DNA of 64,000 nt from Actinoplanes cyaneus (lineage in GTDB: Bacteria; Actinomycetota; Actinomycetes; Mycobacteriales; Micromonosporaceae): positions 124,001 through 188,000 of the forward strand of contig NZ_BOMH01000018.1 in the NCBI RefSeq assembly GCF_016862095.1. Reading direction: 5' to 3'. Below the pieces are notes generated by a model. That model did no database searches. It was given only the letters and a program-made list of their open reading frames with translations, and was not told the origin of the DNA. The position numbers and the translations under genes were made by a program. The first letter of the stretch is position 1, and each line of letters begins with the position of its first letter. This document shows positions 34,039 through 41,929 of the stretch, one piece after another.

Positions 34039-34697
34039 CCCGGCACGTGATCCGTGGCGCGTCCGTCCTTGTCCTGCTCGCCGGCATCACCGGCGGTGCC
34101 TATCTGGGTGAGCAGCGGCCGCCGCAGACCGGGTTCGTGCTCGACGCGGAGCAGGCCGAGACGAACGAGATGCTGTTCCTCAAGAATCGTCAGAACGCGC
34201 ACGCCGCGGCCCGCTCCCGGGTGACCGTCGCCGAGGGCGTCGCCACGGAGAAAGCCGAGTCGGTCGCGAAGGCCGCCTCGGGATATGCGGAGAACCTCGA
34301 CAAGAGTGTCGCCGCGGCGAAGAAAGCCGCGCAGCAGAAGGCGAACAGCGGACCGGTCGCCTTCGCCGGCCCGATTCCCAGTTCCTGCAGCGAATTCAGC
34401 GGCAGCCGCGCGGTCGGTTGCGCGCTGACCGTGCAGGCCGGTTTCGGTCTCGATCAGTTCGCCTGCCTGAACAAGCTGTGGAACAAGGAGAGCGGCTGGA
34501 ACTACCGCGCCGAGAACCGCAGTTCCGGCGCCTACGGCATTCCGCAGTCGCTGCCCGGGTCGAAGATGGCCAGTTTCGGCTCCGACTGGAAGACCAATCC
34601 GGCGACCCAGATCAAATGGGGCCTGGACTACATCAAGAAGCGTTACAAGACGCCGTGCGGCGCCTGGAGCCATTCCGAGCAGTACAACAACTATTAG
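34035..34697 (+). CDS. Secreted lytic transglycosylase-like protein
   Basis: 220 residues with a signal or anchor helix (ASVLVLLAGITGGAYLG, about 8-26), an Ala-rich helical stalk rich in Lys and Glu (about 45-105, coiled-coil-like), then an SLT-fold C-terminal domain. The catalytic Glu is in LNKLWNKESGWNYRAENRSSGAYGIPQSLPG (in pieces), with GAYGIPQ the signature second motif and QIKWGLDYIKKRY the third. Two Cys flank the domain. It should cleave peptidoglycan glycan strands outside the membrane. GTG start overlaps the MerR gene by 4 bp, so both are expressed together. Confidence 0.92.
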   Translation: MTRHVIRGASVLVLLAGITGGAYLGEQRPPQTGFVLDAEQAETNEMLFLKNRQNAHAAARSRVTVAEGVATEKAESVAKAASGYAENLDKSVAAAKKAAQQKANSGPVAFAGPIPSSCSEFSGSRAVGCALTVQAGFGLDQFACLNKLWNKESGWNYRAENRSSGAYGIPQSLPGSKMASFGSDWKTNPATQIKWGLDYIKKRYKTPCGAWSHSEQYNNY

Positions 34698-34708
34698 GTA
34701 CGTCGTGA

Positions 34709-34736
34709 GCCGCGTCCCGCACCGTCGCGACGCGGC
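34709..34736 (+). terminator. Hairpin after lytic transglycosylase gene
   Basis: GCCGCGTC (34709-34716) pairs exactly with GACGCGGC (34729-34736) around 12 bases, 12 bp after the stop codon. It separates the MerR operon from the CBASS genes. The remaining leader to 34885 carries a TACGGT -10-like box at 34843-34848 and no gene. Confidence 0.6.
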
Positions 34737-34885
34737 CTGATCCGCAGCCCCGGGCCGCGGACGCGCCGCCGGGTTTCCGGCTGGTGCTCCGCCGAGCACA
34801 AGCGTCGATCAACGTGGCATAGCCACCCGCCGATCCCTTCGATACGGTGGGTAGCCGGAGCGTCACAGCATGATCGGCGGGTCCC

Positions 34886-35815
34886 ATGACTGTCACCTAT
34901 CGCACCGCGCGGCCGCAAAGCTTCTCCGGCAGATGTCCCGACTGTGCAACGAGCTGCGACGTCGAGGTCGAGGGCGGCGCGACGATCGTCATCCGGGTCA
35001 CCGGCCGCACGTGTCCCCACTGCAACCCCGGCGGAGGCGGCACCGGCGGATCTGACCCCGTCCCTCAGCGGACGATCACCATCGGGCAGAGCCGGGAACC
35101 CGGCGCACGGCCCCGGGTCCGGACCCTGGTCACCGACTCCACCGGCCGGGCCGAACGGGTCCTCGCCGAGCGGGACCACCCTGCCCCCGTGCTCGTCAGC
35201 GGACCGGAGGCGGAGAGCACCGCCGCCGCGTGGCGAACGGTCGCCGAGCCACTCGTGGCCGAACGGCTCGGCGCCGGCAACTGGGAGCTGATCAGCAAGA
35301 GCTGGCGGCCGTCCGACTGCGCGAGCATGGACACGGTGGCCGCGGCGCTCGACGAGGCCTGGGCGACCGCGGTACCCGGAGCCGGCGGCACCACCCTGAT
35401 CGTCGACCTCGGCGGAATCCCGGCCGTGCCGGCCCAGATGATGGCCGCCACGGTCACCGGGTGGCTGTCCACCAGGCATGGAGGGTCGATCGCCGCGCTC
35501 GGTGAACGGTTGCGGGCGCTGGGCACGCTCTGCTGCGCCGGTAGCGGTATCGCGGCGTGGTGCGCGCCGCTGCCGGATGTCCTGGGGCACGGCGCCCTCG
35601 ACCCGCCGGCCCCGGCTGAGCTGGCCGCGATCGTGCGGGCCGTCCCGGAGATGACCTCCGTGGACCTGCCGGCCCGAGTCCTCCGGGCGCGCCCGGCCGT
35701 CCCGGATCCGCCGCCGGATCCCCCGGTCGGTCCGGTTGCGCTGGTGACGACTACGGGGCTCCTGGACAGGACACAGCAAACCCCGGCGGTGTCCACCACG
35801 TTCGGCTGCCGATGA
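34886..35815 (+). CDS. Zinc-ribbon protein of the CBASS locus, possible CARF-like Rossmann region
   Basis: 309 residues; I do not recognise a named family. Residues 17-46 form a zinc ribbon (CPDC at 17-20, CPHC at 43-46), followed by a Gly-rich linker. Residues ~98-235 look like an alternating beta/alpha Rossmann-type domain: strand PAPVLVSG, helix STAAAWRTVAEPLV, strand NWELISKSW, helix MDTVAAALDEAW, strand TTLIVDLGG, then IPAVPAQMMAATVTGWL. The placement of LGG...AQMMAA after that strand recalls the TGGTK-Ms loop of CARF domains, but the motif itself is not conserved; this is conjecture. A Pro-rich tail ends in FGCR. The stop overlaps the E2-E1-JAB start as ATGA, tying it to the system. Confidence 0.75.
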   Translation: MTVTYRTARPQSFSGRCPDCATSCDVEVEGGATIVIRVTGRTCPHCNPGGGGTGGSDPVPQRTITIGQSREPGARPRVRTLVTDSTGRAERVLAERDHPAPVLVSGPEAESTAAAWRTVAEPLVAERLGAGNWELISKSWRPSDCASMDTVAAALDEAWATAVPGAGGTTLIVDLGGIPAVPAQMMAATVTGWLSTRHGGSIAALGERLRALGTLCCAGSGIAAWCAPLPDVLGHGALDPPAPAELAAIVRAVPEMTSVDLPARVLRARPAVPDPPPDPPVGPVALVTTTGLLDRTQQTPAVSTTFGCR

Positions 35816-38016
35816 GCGAACTGTCCGAAGGTCAGTGGCAGGCACTGCGGCAACTCCAGCACATCGAGGTGGTCACCGAGGGCCGGGTGCGCCTGCAGGA
35901 CGTCGGCGCCTCCGCGCGGGGCGAGCTCGCCGTCCGGGTGAGCGTCGACTGCACCGGCGGCGCGAGGGAGAACGCGCTGGCCGACCTCCATGACCGGGAG
36001 TCGTTCGACCTGCTGATCCCCGAGTTGTTCCCGTTCCGGAAACCGGACGTCGGTATTCCGCACCGGCGCTTCGCGGGCCGGCCGAACGTCATGTGGGGGC
36101 GAGCGCTCTGCCTCTACCTGGCGGCGAACGAGTGGCATCCCAGCCAGGGCATGCACGGGCTGATCAGCCGGCTCGTCCGGTGGCTGGGCGCGCTGGCCGA
36201 CGGCAGCCTCGCGGGGCCGCAGGTCAATTGGCATCCGCCGCTGACCAACAAGCGCATCTCCCCCGGCCACCTGATCGTTCGCCCGGACCTTCCCGACGAC
36301 GGCGCGGATCAATGGGCGGCCGTCGAGGCGGTCGGCGGGAACCGGTACGAGGTCCGGCGGTGGTTCCCGGAACTGCCCGCACGGCCGCCGCGGGATCTGC
36401 CCGCGGGACGCTGTTTCCTGGCACCGATGCTGGTGCTGCCGCGGCCGGTCGGATTCGACTATCCCACCGAACTCGGCGAGTTGGTGAGCCTGCTGAGGGA
36501 GCAAGGTGTCTCCGGCGATCGGTTCCGCAAGGCGTGGGTGGAGAACGACCGGTCGTGGTGGATCGGGCCGCCGCCCGGGACGGACGCCCGGCCACTGAAC
36601 CTGATCATTCTCGGCAGTCCCGCGCCGCACCGGTCGGCGTCCCGGGCCACCGTGGCGCACCTCGCTGTCTGGGAGGTGCAATCCGGAAAAGAGCTGGCGT
36701 GGATGGAGGTCTTCGACCAGCGTCCCCGGATCGCGACCCGGCGGGACACCGAACGGCCGGTCGCCTGGCTGAGGGGCAAGCGGGTGCTGCTGCTCGGTTG
36801 CGGCGGGCTGGGCGCGCCGGTCGCCGAGTTCTGCGCCCGGGCCGGCGCGACGACCGTACGGCTGGTCGACACCGGTGGCGTGACTCCCGGGATCCTCGTC
36901 CGGCAGCCGTACTCGTACGCCGAGATCGGCTGGCCGAAGGTCGTGGCTCTCGGCGAGCGGCTGCGCACGATCGCTCCGGAAATGACGGTCGAGGCCGCGG
37001 TCACCGACGCCGTGACGCTGGCGGCGGCCGACCTGACCGATGCCGACCTGATCATCGACGCGACCGCGAGCCCCTCGGTCGCCGCGAGTCTCGAGCGCAC
37101 CTGGTCGATGGCCGGTGCGAGCCTGCCACCGCTGCTCTCGATGGGTGTCGGGCACCGATGCGACAGCGGATTCGTGACGCTGGCCCGGCCCGGCGCCAGT
37201 GGTGCGGGCGCGGATCTGCTGCGCCGGCTGGGACTGGCCGCGGCCGCCGACGACGATCTCGCCGACGTGCTCGACGACTTCTTCCCCGACCCGCCTCGCG
37301 CCGACGTGTTCCAGCCGGAGCCCGGCTGTTCCGATCCCACCTACCTCGGATCGGCCGCCGACCTGGCGATCTTCGCCGGGGGCCTGCTCAACGAGGGTCT
37401 CGCCGCTCTGGGCGCCGCCGAGCGGGACGACGATCCGCAGACCGTGACACCGCGGCGGTTCGCGAGTGTGATGCGGTTACCGGGCGAGTTCGAGACCGTG
37501 CCCGGGCGACGCCGCTTCCTCTGGCTCGACGACCTCGTCCAGCACGAGAACGGGCACGGTTACCAGGTCCGGTTCACGCCGGAGTCGCTGGCCGCCATGC
37601 GGATCGAGACGCTGCGGATGGCCGACGAGCGCGGGCCCCTCTGCGAGACCGGTGGGGTCCTGCTCGGCCAGATCGATCACGGTGCCCGGGTCGTCTGGGT
37701 CACCGAGGCCGACAGCCTGCCGCCGGACAGCCGGGCGGAGGCGCACCAGCTGACCATGAACCCGCGCTCGGTGGACGGCTATGTCCAGGCGCGGCGCCGG
37801 CGGACGCACGGACTCGTCGGCTACGTCGGCGCCTGGCACACCCACCCGATGGAGGCCGCCGGGCCGAGCAAGGCCGATGGGAAAGCCGCCAAGCTGCTCG
37901 TCTCCACGGGAGCGCCGTCGCTGATGGTGATCGCCGGCGGGACCGTGGAGGTCTGGCGGCAGTGGCTCCGCGGCCGCGGGCGGCCCGACATCTTCGCCGA
38001 GCTGACCCTTCCCTGA
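35812..38016 (+). CDS. E2-E1(ThiF)-JAB triple-fusion protein of CBASS (Cap2-Cap3-like)
   Basis: 734 residues joining three ubiquitin-pathway modules. The N-terminal E2-like domain (about 1-140) has its candidate catalytic Cys100 in RALCLYLAANEWHPSQGMHG. After a linker, an E1/ThiF adenylation domain (about 320-540) has the nucleotide loop LLLGCGGLGAP (GCGGLG at 329-334), VDTGGVTPGILVRQPYSYAEIGWPKV, DATAS and a candidate catalytic Cys506 in EPGCSDPT. The C-terminal JAB/MPN metalloprotease (about 600-734) has Glu612 and a complete JAMM motif: His676, His678, Ser686, Asp689. In type II CBASS separate Cap2 (E1-E2) conjugates the CD-NTase C-terminus to targets and Cap3 (JAB) removes it; here both are one chain. 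It overlaps the upstream gene and precedes the CD-NTase by 11 bp. Confidence 0.9.
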   Translation: MSELSEGQWQALRQLQHIEVVTEGRVRLQDVGASARGELAVRVSVDCTGGARENALADLHDRESFDLLIPELFPFRKPDVGIPHRRFAGRPNVMWGRALCLYLAANEWHPSQGMHGLISRLVRWLGALADGSLAGPQVNWHPPLTNKRISPGHLIVRPDLPDDGADQWAAVEAVGGNRYEVRRWFPELPARPPRDLPAGRCFLAPMLVLPRPVGFDYPTELGELVSLLREQGVSGDRFRKAWVENDRSWWIGPPPGTDARPLNLIILGSPAPHRSASRATVAHLAVWEVQSGKELAWMEVFDQRPRIATRRDTERPVAWLRGKRVLLLGCGGLGAPVAEFCARAGATTVRLVDTGGVTPGILVRQPYSYAEIGWPKVVALGERLRTIAPEMTVEAAVTDAVTLAAADLTDADLIIDATASPSVAASLERTWSMAGASLPPLLSMGVGHRCDSGFVTLARPGASGAGADLLRRLGLAAAADDDLADVLDDFFPDPPRADVFQPEPGCSDPTYLGSAADLAIFAGGLLNEGLAALGAAERDDDPQTVTPRRFASVMRLPGEFETVPGRRRFLWLDDLVQHENGHGYQVRFTPESLAAMRIETLRMADERGPLCETGGVLLGQIDHGARVVWVTEADSLPPDSRAEAHQLTMNPRSVDGYVQARRRRTHGLVGYVGAWHTHPMEAAGPSKADGKAAKLLVSTGAPSLMVIAGGTVEVWRQWLRGRGRPDIFAELTLP

Positions 38017-38027
38017 TCGGAGACCCC

Positions 38028-38912
38028 GTGGCGATCCCCGACGACATCCTGCGCACCTGGGCCGAGCGGGGTGGCCGATTCCAGCCCGACTGGACGACCA
38101 CCGTGATCAGGGAGGCGCTGGACGCCGGCGAGCGGCTGACCGGCCTGACCTACCGGATCATCGAGCAGGGCTCCTACCCCAACCACACCAACATCCGCGG
38201 CAGCAGCGACATCGACCTGGTGATCCAGCTGCGGATGCCGTTCGAGGAGCGGATCGACGCGCTCGGGGACGCCGCACGCGAGCGGTTCTGGGAGAAGTAC
38301 GGTGACACCTCGTACCGCCTGCCCGAGTTCCGGGCCGCCGTACTGGCCACCCTGCAGAACCGGTACTTCGCCACGCAGGGCGCGAAGTGCATCGACATCA
38401 AGGACTGGGACTCGCTGCTGCGGGTGCCGGCCGACGTCGTCGCCGCTCTGGAATACCGGCAGTACCGCGACTTCCCCGCGATCGGGCCGGAGGAGTACGA
38501 GGAGGGCGTCTACTTCCAGGACGGCCACGGCCGGCCGATCGTCAACTTCCCGGAGCAGCACCTGGCCAACGGCAAGCGCAAGGATCGCGCGTGCGGTGGC
38601 CGGTTCAAGCCCATGGTCAGGCTGGTCAAGAACGCGCGGTCGCACGCCGGGAAGGACGCCGGGCGGGTGCCGTCCTACTTCGTCGAGTGCCTGATCTCCA
38701 ACGTCGAGGACCAGGTGCTCGCACAGCCGCTCGCCGTGGCGTTCCCGGCCTGTCTCGACTGGCTGGAGCGGCACGCCGGGGACCTGTCCGGGTTCCTCTG
38801 CGTCAACGGGATCATGAAGCTGTTCGGGGACCATCACCCGTGGACGGTGGACGACGCCGCCGCGTTCGTCAGGGCACTGCGCAGGACCTGGGACGAGTGG
38901 TCTACGGCGTGA
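38028..38912 (+). CDS. CD-NTase (CBASS cyclic oligonucleotide synthase)
   Basis: 294 residues with the CD-NTase pattern. The active-site loop is GSYPNHTNIRGSSDIDLVIQL (in pieces: GSY at 48-50, SDIDLVI with Asp61 and Asp63), a third acidic position is probably Asp123 in KCIDIKDW, followed by VPADVVAALEY, NFPEQHLANGKRKDRACGG and FKPMVRLVKNAR, all standard landmarks. It should make a cyclic di- or trinucleotide on phage infection; which one cannot be told. The C-terminal residue is Ala (DEWSTA), compatible with thioester transfer by a Cap2-like E1-E2. GTG start follows CGGAGA by about 5 bases. Its last 11 bp overlap the effector gene tail on the opposite strand. Confidence 0.92.
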   Translation: MAIPDDILRTWAERGGRFQPDWTTTVIREALDAGERLTGLTYRIIEQGSYPNHTNIRGSSDIDLVIQLRMPFEERIDALGDAARERFWEKYGDTSYRLPEFRAAVLATLQNRYFATQGAKCIDIKDWDSLLRVPADVVAALEYRQYRDFPAIGPEEYEEGVYFQDGHGRPIVNFPEQHLANGKRKDRACGGRFKPMVRLVKNARSHAGKDAGRVPSYFVECLISNVEDQVLAQPLAVAFPACLDWLERHAGDLSGFLCVNGIMKLFGDHHPWTVDDAAAFVRALRRTWDEWSTA

Positions 38913-39522
38913 AGTAGCCCTTCGCCTCGTCGTAGTCGTCGGCCAGCTCGTGATGCCGGCGTTCGAACACGAGTTGGCCCTTGCTGTCGCGATCCGTCCA
39001 GTACCGCCCCGTCAGCCGGGACGGCGGGTGGCCGGAGACGTCCAGCACCGTCGTGCCGTGGTGCATCGGGCTCTCCTTCGCATACTCCAGGTGAGGCCGG
39101 GAGAGGTAGACGTAGGACAGCACTGACGAACCGTGGACGACGGAGAGGTCGGCGATGGACGACGACGACCGCGACTGGTCGGTGTAAAGCTTGACCGAGA
39201 TCAGGGTCGCGGTCTGGTGCACGATGAGGTAAACCGTCCTGGGGGGCAGCAGGGTTCCGGTCGCCGGATCGATCCAGAACGAGGTGAGCGTCCCCTGCCA
39301 GGTGCCGCGCAGCCGCCGCGGCACGCCCGGGATCCGCTGGACGACCGGGAGCCGCCAGAGCCACAGATCCCAGGCGCCGAGCAGCAGCGTGGCGGCCAGG
39401 ACGGCGGTCGAGAAGAAGCGGACCCAGCCGAGATCGAGCCGGCCGTTCGTCAGCCAGGCGCCCGCGACGAAGACCGCGAGCACCACGGCGGCAACCACCC
39501 GGATGATGACCGCCCGCTTCAT
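38902..39522 (-). CDS. Cap15-like CBASS effector (2-TM, beta-barrel)
   Basis: 206 residues. Two N-terminal membrane helices (about 5-24, VIIRVVAAVVLAVFVAGAWL, and 35-56, FFSTAVLAATLLLGAWDLWL) precede a beta-rich domain (about 68-205) opening LRGTWQGTLTSFW and continuing with alternating strands (TVYLIVHQTATLISVKLYT, SVLSYVYLSRPH, GRYWTDRDSKGQLVFERR). This is the architecture of Cap15/SMODS-associated 2TM-beta effectors, which bind a cyclic nucleotide in the barrel and damage the inner membrane. The start at 39522 has AGGA about 9 bases upstream. Unusually it is convergent with the CD-NTase gene and overlaps it by 11 bp. Assignment is by architecture and context. Confidence 0.8.
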   Translation of the reverse strand: MKRAVIIRVVAAVVLAVFVAGAWLTNGRLDLGWVRFFSTAVLAATLLLGAWDLWLWRLPVVQRIPGVPRRLRGTWQGTLTSFWIDPATGTLLPPRTVYLIVHQTATLISVKLYTDQSRSSSSIADLSVVHGSSVLSYVYLSRPHLEYAKESPMHHGTTVLDVSGHPPSRLTGRYWTDRDSKGQLVFERRHHELADDYDEAKGYFTP

Positions 39523-39613
39523 TCCCGCATTGTCCTGGATGGATCGCCCAACTGCCAGAAACCCGATTTCCCGGTACGGCGGTGAGCACGCACCAGCCGG
39601 GAAGCGGGACGCG

Positions 39614-39638
39614 CGCCGCCTCCGTGGGGGAGGCGGCG
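39614..39638 (-). terminator. Hairpin downstream of glgX
   Basis: CGCCGCCTCC (39614-39623) and GGAGGCGGCG (39629-39638) form a perfect 10-bp stem with a 5-base loop, 84 bp beyond the glgX stop and between glgX and the effector gene. The rest of 39523-39721 shows no gene. Confidence 0.65.
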
Positions 39639-39721
39639 TCGCGCGGGCACTCACGGGGCTTGGTCGTGTCGCCTGGCCACGGGCGCCCTATCCTCGTACC
39701 GCAAGATGTTCTTGATGGGTG

Positions 39722-41830
39722 TCAGTAACGACAGCGCAGGACCACCATGGCGTGCCGGATGACGTCGACGCGGCTGCCGAACGGGGTGGTCTTACGTTTG
39801 CGGGCCAGCAGCGGGTCCGCGGTGTGGGCGACGATCTCCCAGGTCGGACCGTAGGCCTCGGGCGGCAGCGTGAACGACACGTCGTCGTTCAGCGGGTTGA
39901 ACAGCAGCAGGAACGAGTCGTCGGTGATCTCCTCACCGAGGGCGTCACGTTCCGGGATACCGTGGCCGTTGAGGAAGACCGTCATGGTCATGCCGCTGCG
40001 CGTGTTCCAGTCGGCATCGGTCATCACCTCGCCATCGCGGCGCAGCCAGGCGATGTCGGGGAGCTTGTTGCCGTCGGCGACCTCGCCGGTGAAGAAGCGG
40101 CGGCGGCGGAAGATCGGGTGCTCGGCGCGGAGCTGGGTGAGCGCGCGGACGAAGTGCGTGAGCACGTCCTCCTCGCGCGCGTTCTCCCAGTCCACCCAGC
40201 TCAGCTCGTTGTCCTGGCAGTAGACGTTGTTGTTGCCCTGCTGCGTGCGACCCAGCTCGTCGCCGTGCAGGAGCATCGGCACGCCCTGGCTGAGCAGCAT
40301 GGTGGCCAGGAAGTTCCGCTTCTGGCGCTCGCGCAGGACGATGATCTCGGCGTCCTCCGTCTCGCCCTCGGCGCCGCAGTTCCACGAGCGGTTGTGGCTC
40401 TCGCCGTCGCGGTTGCCCTCACCGTTCGCGTCGTTGTGCTTCTCGTTGTACGACACCAGGTCGTGCATGGTGAAGCCGTCGTGCGCGGTCACGAAGTTGA
40501 TCGAGGCGATGGGGCGGCGGCCGTCGATCTCGTACAGGTCGGAGCTGCCGGTGAAGCGGGACGCGAACTCGCCGAGGCTGGACGGCTCGCCGCGCCAGAA
40601 GTCGCGGACCGAGTCCCGGTACTTCCCGTTCCACTCGGTCCAGTTCGGCGGGAAGCCGCCGACCTGGTAACCGCCGTCGCCCACGTCCCACGGCTCGGCG
40701 ATCAGCTTCACCTGCGAGACCACCGGGTCCTGGTTGACCAGGTCGAAGAACGCGGCCAGGCGGTCCACCTCGTGGAACTCGCGGGCCAGGGACGCGGCCA
40801 GGTCGAAGCGGAAACCGTCGACGTGCATCTCGGTCACCCAGTACCGCAACGAGTCCATCAGCAGGCGCAACGACTCGTGGTGCCGGACGTTCAGGCTGTT
40901 GCCGGTGCCCGTGGTGTCGTAGTAGTACTGCCTGTCGGTGTCGACGAGCCGGTAGTACGCCGGGTTGTCGATGCCGCGGAAGCTCAGCGTGGGCCCCAGG
41001 TGGTTGCCCTCGGCGGTGTGGTTGTAGACCACGTCCAGGATGACCTCGATGCCGGCCTGGTGCAGGGCCTTGACCATCGACTTGAACTCCTGCACCTGGC
41101 CACCGCCGCCACCGAACGACGAGTAACCGTTGTGCGGGGCGAAGAAGCCGATGGTGTTGTAACCCCAGTAGTTGCGCAGGCCGCGCTCGACCAGGCCGCT
41201 GTCGTGCACGAACTGGTGCACCGGCATCAGCTCGACGGCGGTGATGCCGAGCTTCTTGAAGTACTTGATCATCTCCGGGTGGGCGAGGCCGGAGTACGTG
41301 CCCCGTACGTCGTCGGGGATCTTGGGGTGGCTGTTGGTCATGCCCTTGACGTGCGCCTCGTAGATCACCGTCTGGTGGAACGGGACCTTCAGCGGGCGGT
41401 CGTTGCCCCAGTCGAAGAACGGGTTGATCACGACGGACTTCGGCGCGAACGGGGCCGAGTCGGCATCGTTGTAGGACGTCGGGTCGCCGAAGTTGTAGGA
41501 GAACAGCGCCTGGTCCCACTGGTAGTCGCCGTCGATCGCCTTCGCGTACGGATCGAGGAGCAACTTGCTCGGGTTGCACCGCAGCCCCTGGGACGGGTCG
41601 TACGGGCCGTGCACGCGGAAACCGTACCGCTGACCGGGAGTGACCCGGGGCAGGTAGCCGTGCCAGACGAGAGCCTCCCGCTCGGGGAGGTCGACGCGGG
41701 TCTCGTTGCCCTCGTCGTCGAACAGGCACAGCTCGACCCGGTCCGCCACCTCGCTGAAGATGGCGAAGTTCGTGCCGCCGCCGTCATAGGTCGCACCCAG
41801 CGGATACGGATTGCCCGGCCAGATTTTCAT
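39722..41830 (-). CDS. glgX: Glycogen debranching enzyme GlgX
   Basis: 702-residue GH13 isoamylase-type enzyme that hydrolyses alpha-1,6 branches of glycogen. An N-terminal CBM48 domain (about 1-150, PYPLGATYDGGGTNFAIFSEVADRVELCLFD, in pieces) precedes the barrel. Conserved regions are DVVYNHT, DGFRFDLA (nucleophile Asp), LIAEPWD (acid/base Glu) and FVTAHDGFT (stabiliser Asp). A C-terminal beta domain completes the normal length. The ATG at 41830 (MKIWPGNPYPLG) is the family start; an ATG four codons upstream is also possible. The gene is divergent from the MFS-MarR operon and has its own terminator. gnd and pgm elsewhere in the window share carbohydrate metabolism but not transcription. Confidence 0.96.
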   Translation of the reverse strand: MKIWPGNPYPLGATYDGGGTNFAIFSEVADRVELCLFDDEGNETRVDLPEREALVWHGYLPRVTPGQRYGFRVHGPYDPSQGLRCNPSKLLLDPYAKAIDGDYQWDQALFSYNFGDPTSYNDADSAPFAPKSVVINPFFDWGNDRPLKVPFHQTVIYEAHVKGMTNSHPKIPDDVRGTYSGLAHPEMIKYFKKLGITAVELMPVHQFVHDSGLVERGLRNYWGYNTIGFFAPHNGYSSFGGGGGQVQEFKSMVKALHQAGIEVILDVVYNHTAEGNHLGPTLSFRGIDNPAYYRLVDTDRQYYYDTTGTGNSLNVRHHESLRLLMDSLRYWVTEMHVDGFRFDLAASLAREFHEVDRLAAFFDLVNQDPVVSQVKLIAEPWDVGDGGYQVGGFPPNWTEWNGKYRDSVRDFWRGEPSSLGEFASRFTGSSDLYEIDGRRPIASINFVTAHDGFTMHDLVSYNEKHNDANGEGNRDGESHNRSWNCGAEGETEDAEIIVLRERQKRNFLATMLLSQGVPMLLHGDELGRTQQGNNNVYCQDNELSWVDWENAREEDVLTHFVRALTQLRAEHPIFRRRRFFTGEVADGNKLPDIAWLRRDGEVMTDADWNTRSGMTMTVFLNGHGIPERDALGEEITDDSFLLLFNPLNDDVSFTLPPEAYGPTWEIVAHTADPLLARKRKTTPFGSRVDVIRHAMVVLRCRY

Positions 41831-41907
41831 GCCGCCCACCATGCCCACATCGTGTCCGCTCGAAAACCCCGTGTCGATGTGACCAGGATCCCGCGCGTCA
41901 TCTGTTA

Positions 41908-41923
41908 GTTGTACGGGTACAAC
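41908..41923. promoter_or_regulatory. Palindrome GTTGTA-CGGG-TACAAC, likely MarR operator
   Basis: A 16-bp perfect inverted repeat lies 6 bp ahead of the preferred GTG start of the MFS gene, in the glgX/MFS divergent gap. Its size and TTGTA/TACAA arms fit MarR-family sites, and a MarR gene ends this operon. It overlaps the alternative TTG start at 41909, which argues against that start. Confidence 0.6.
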
Positions 41924-41929
41924 CAACTG

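Noticed and set aside
34816..34855. Hairpin in the CBASS leader (CCACC...GGTGG with GGC/GCC)
   Set aside because: The stem is only five pairs with bulges; too weak to list as a regulatory element.
35812..38016. Read as a plain ThiF/MoeB sulfur-transfer adenylyltransferase
   Set aside because: The fused E2-like and JAMM domains and the adjacent CD-NTase do not fit thiamine or molybdopterin synthesis.
34886..38912. Bacterial ISG15-like (BIL) or Bub operon
   Set aside because: No ubiquitin-like protein gene is present, whereas a CD-NTase and a Cap15-like effector are.
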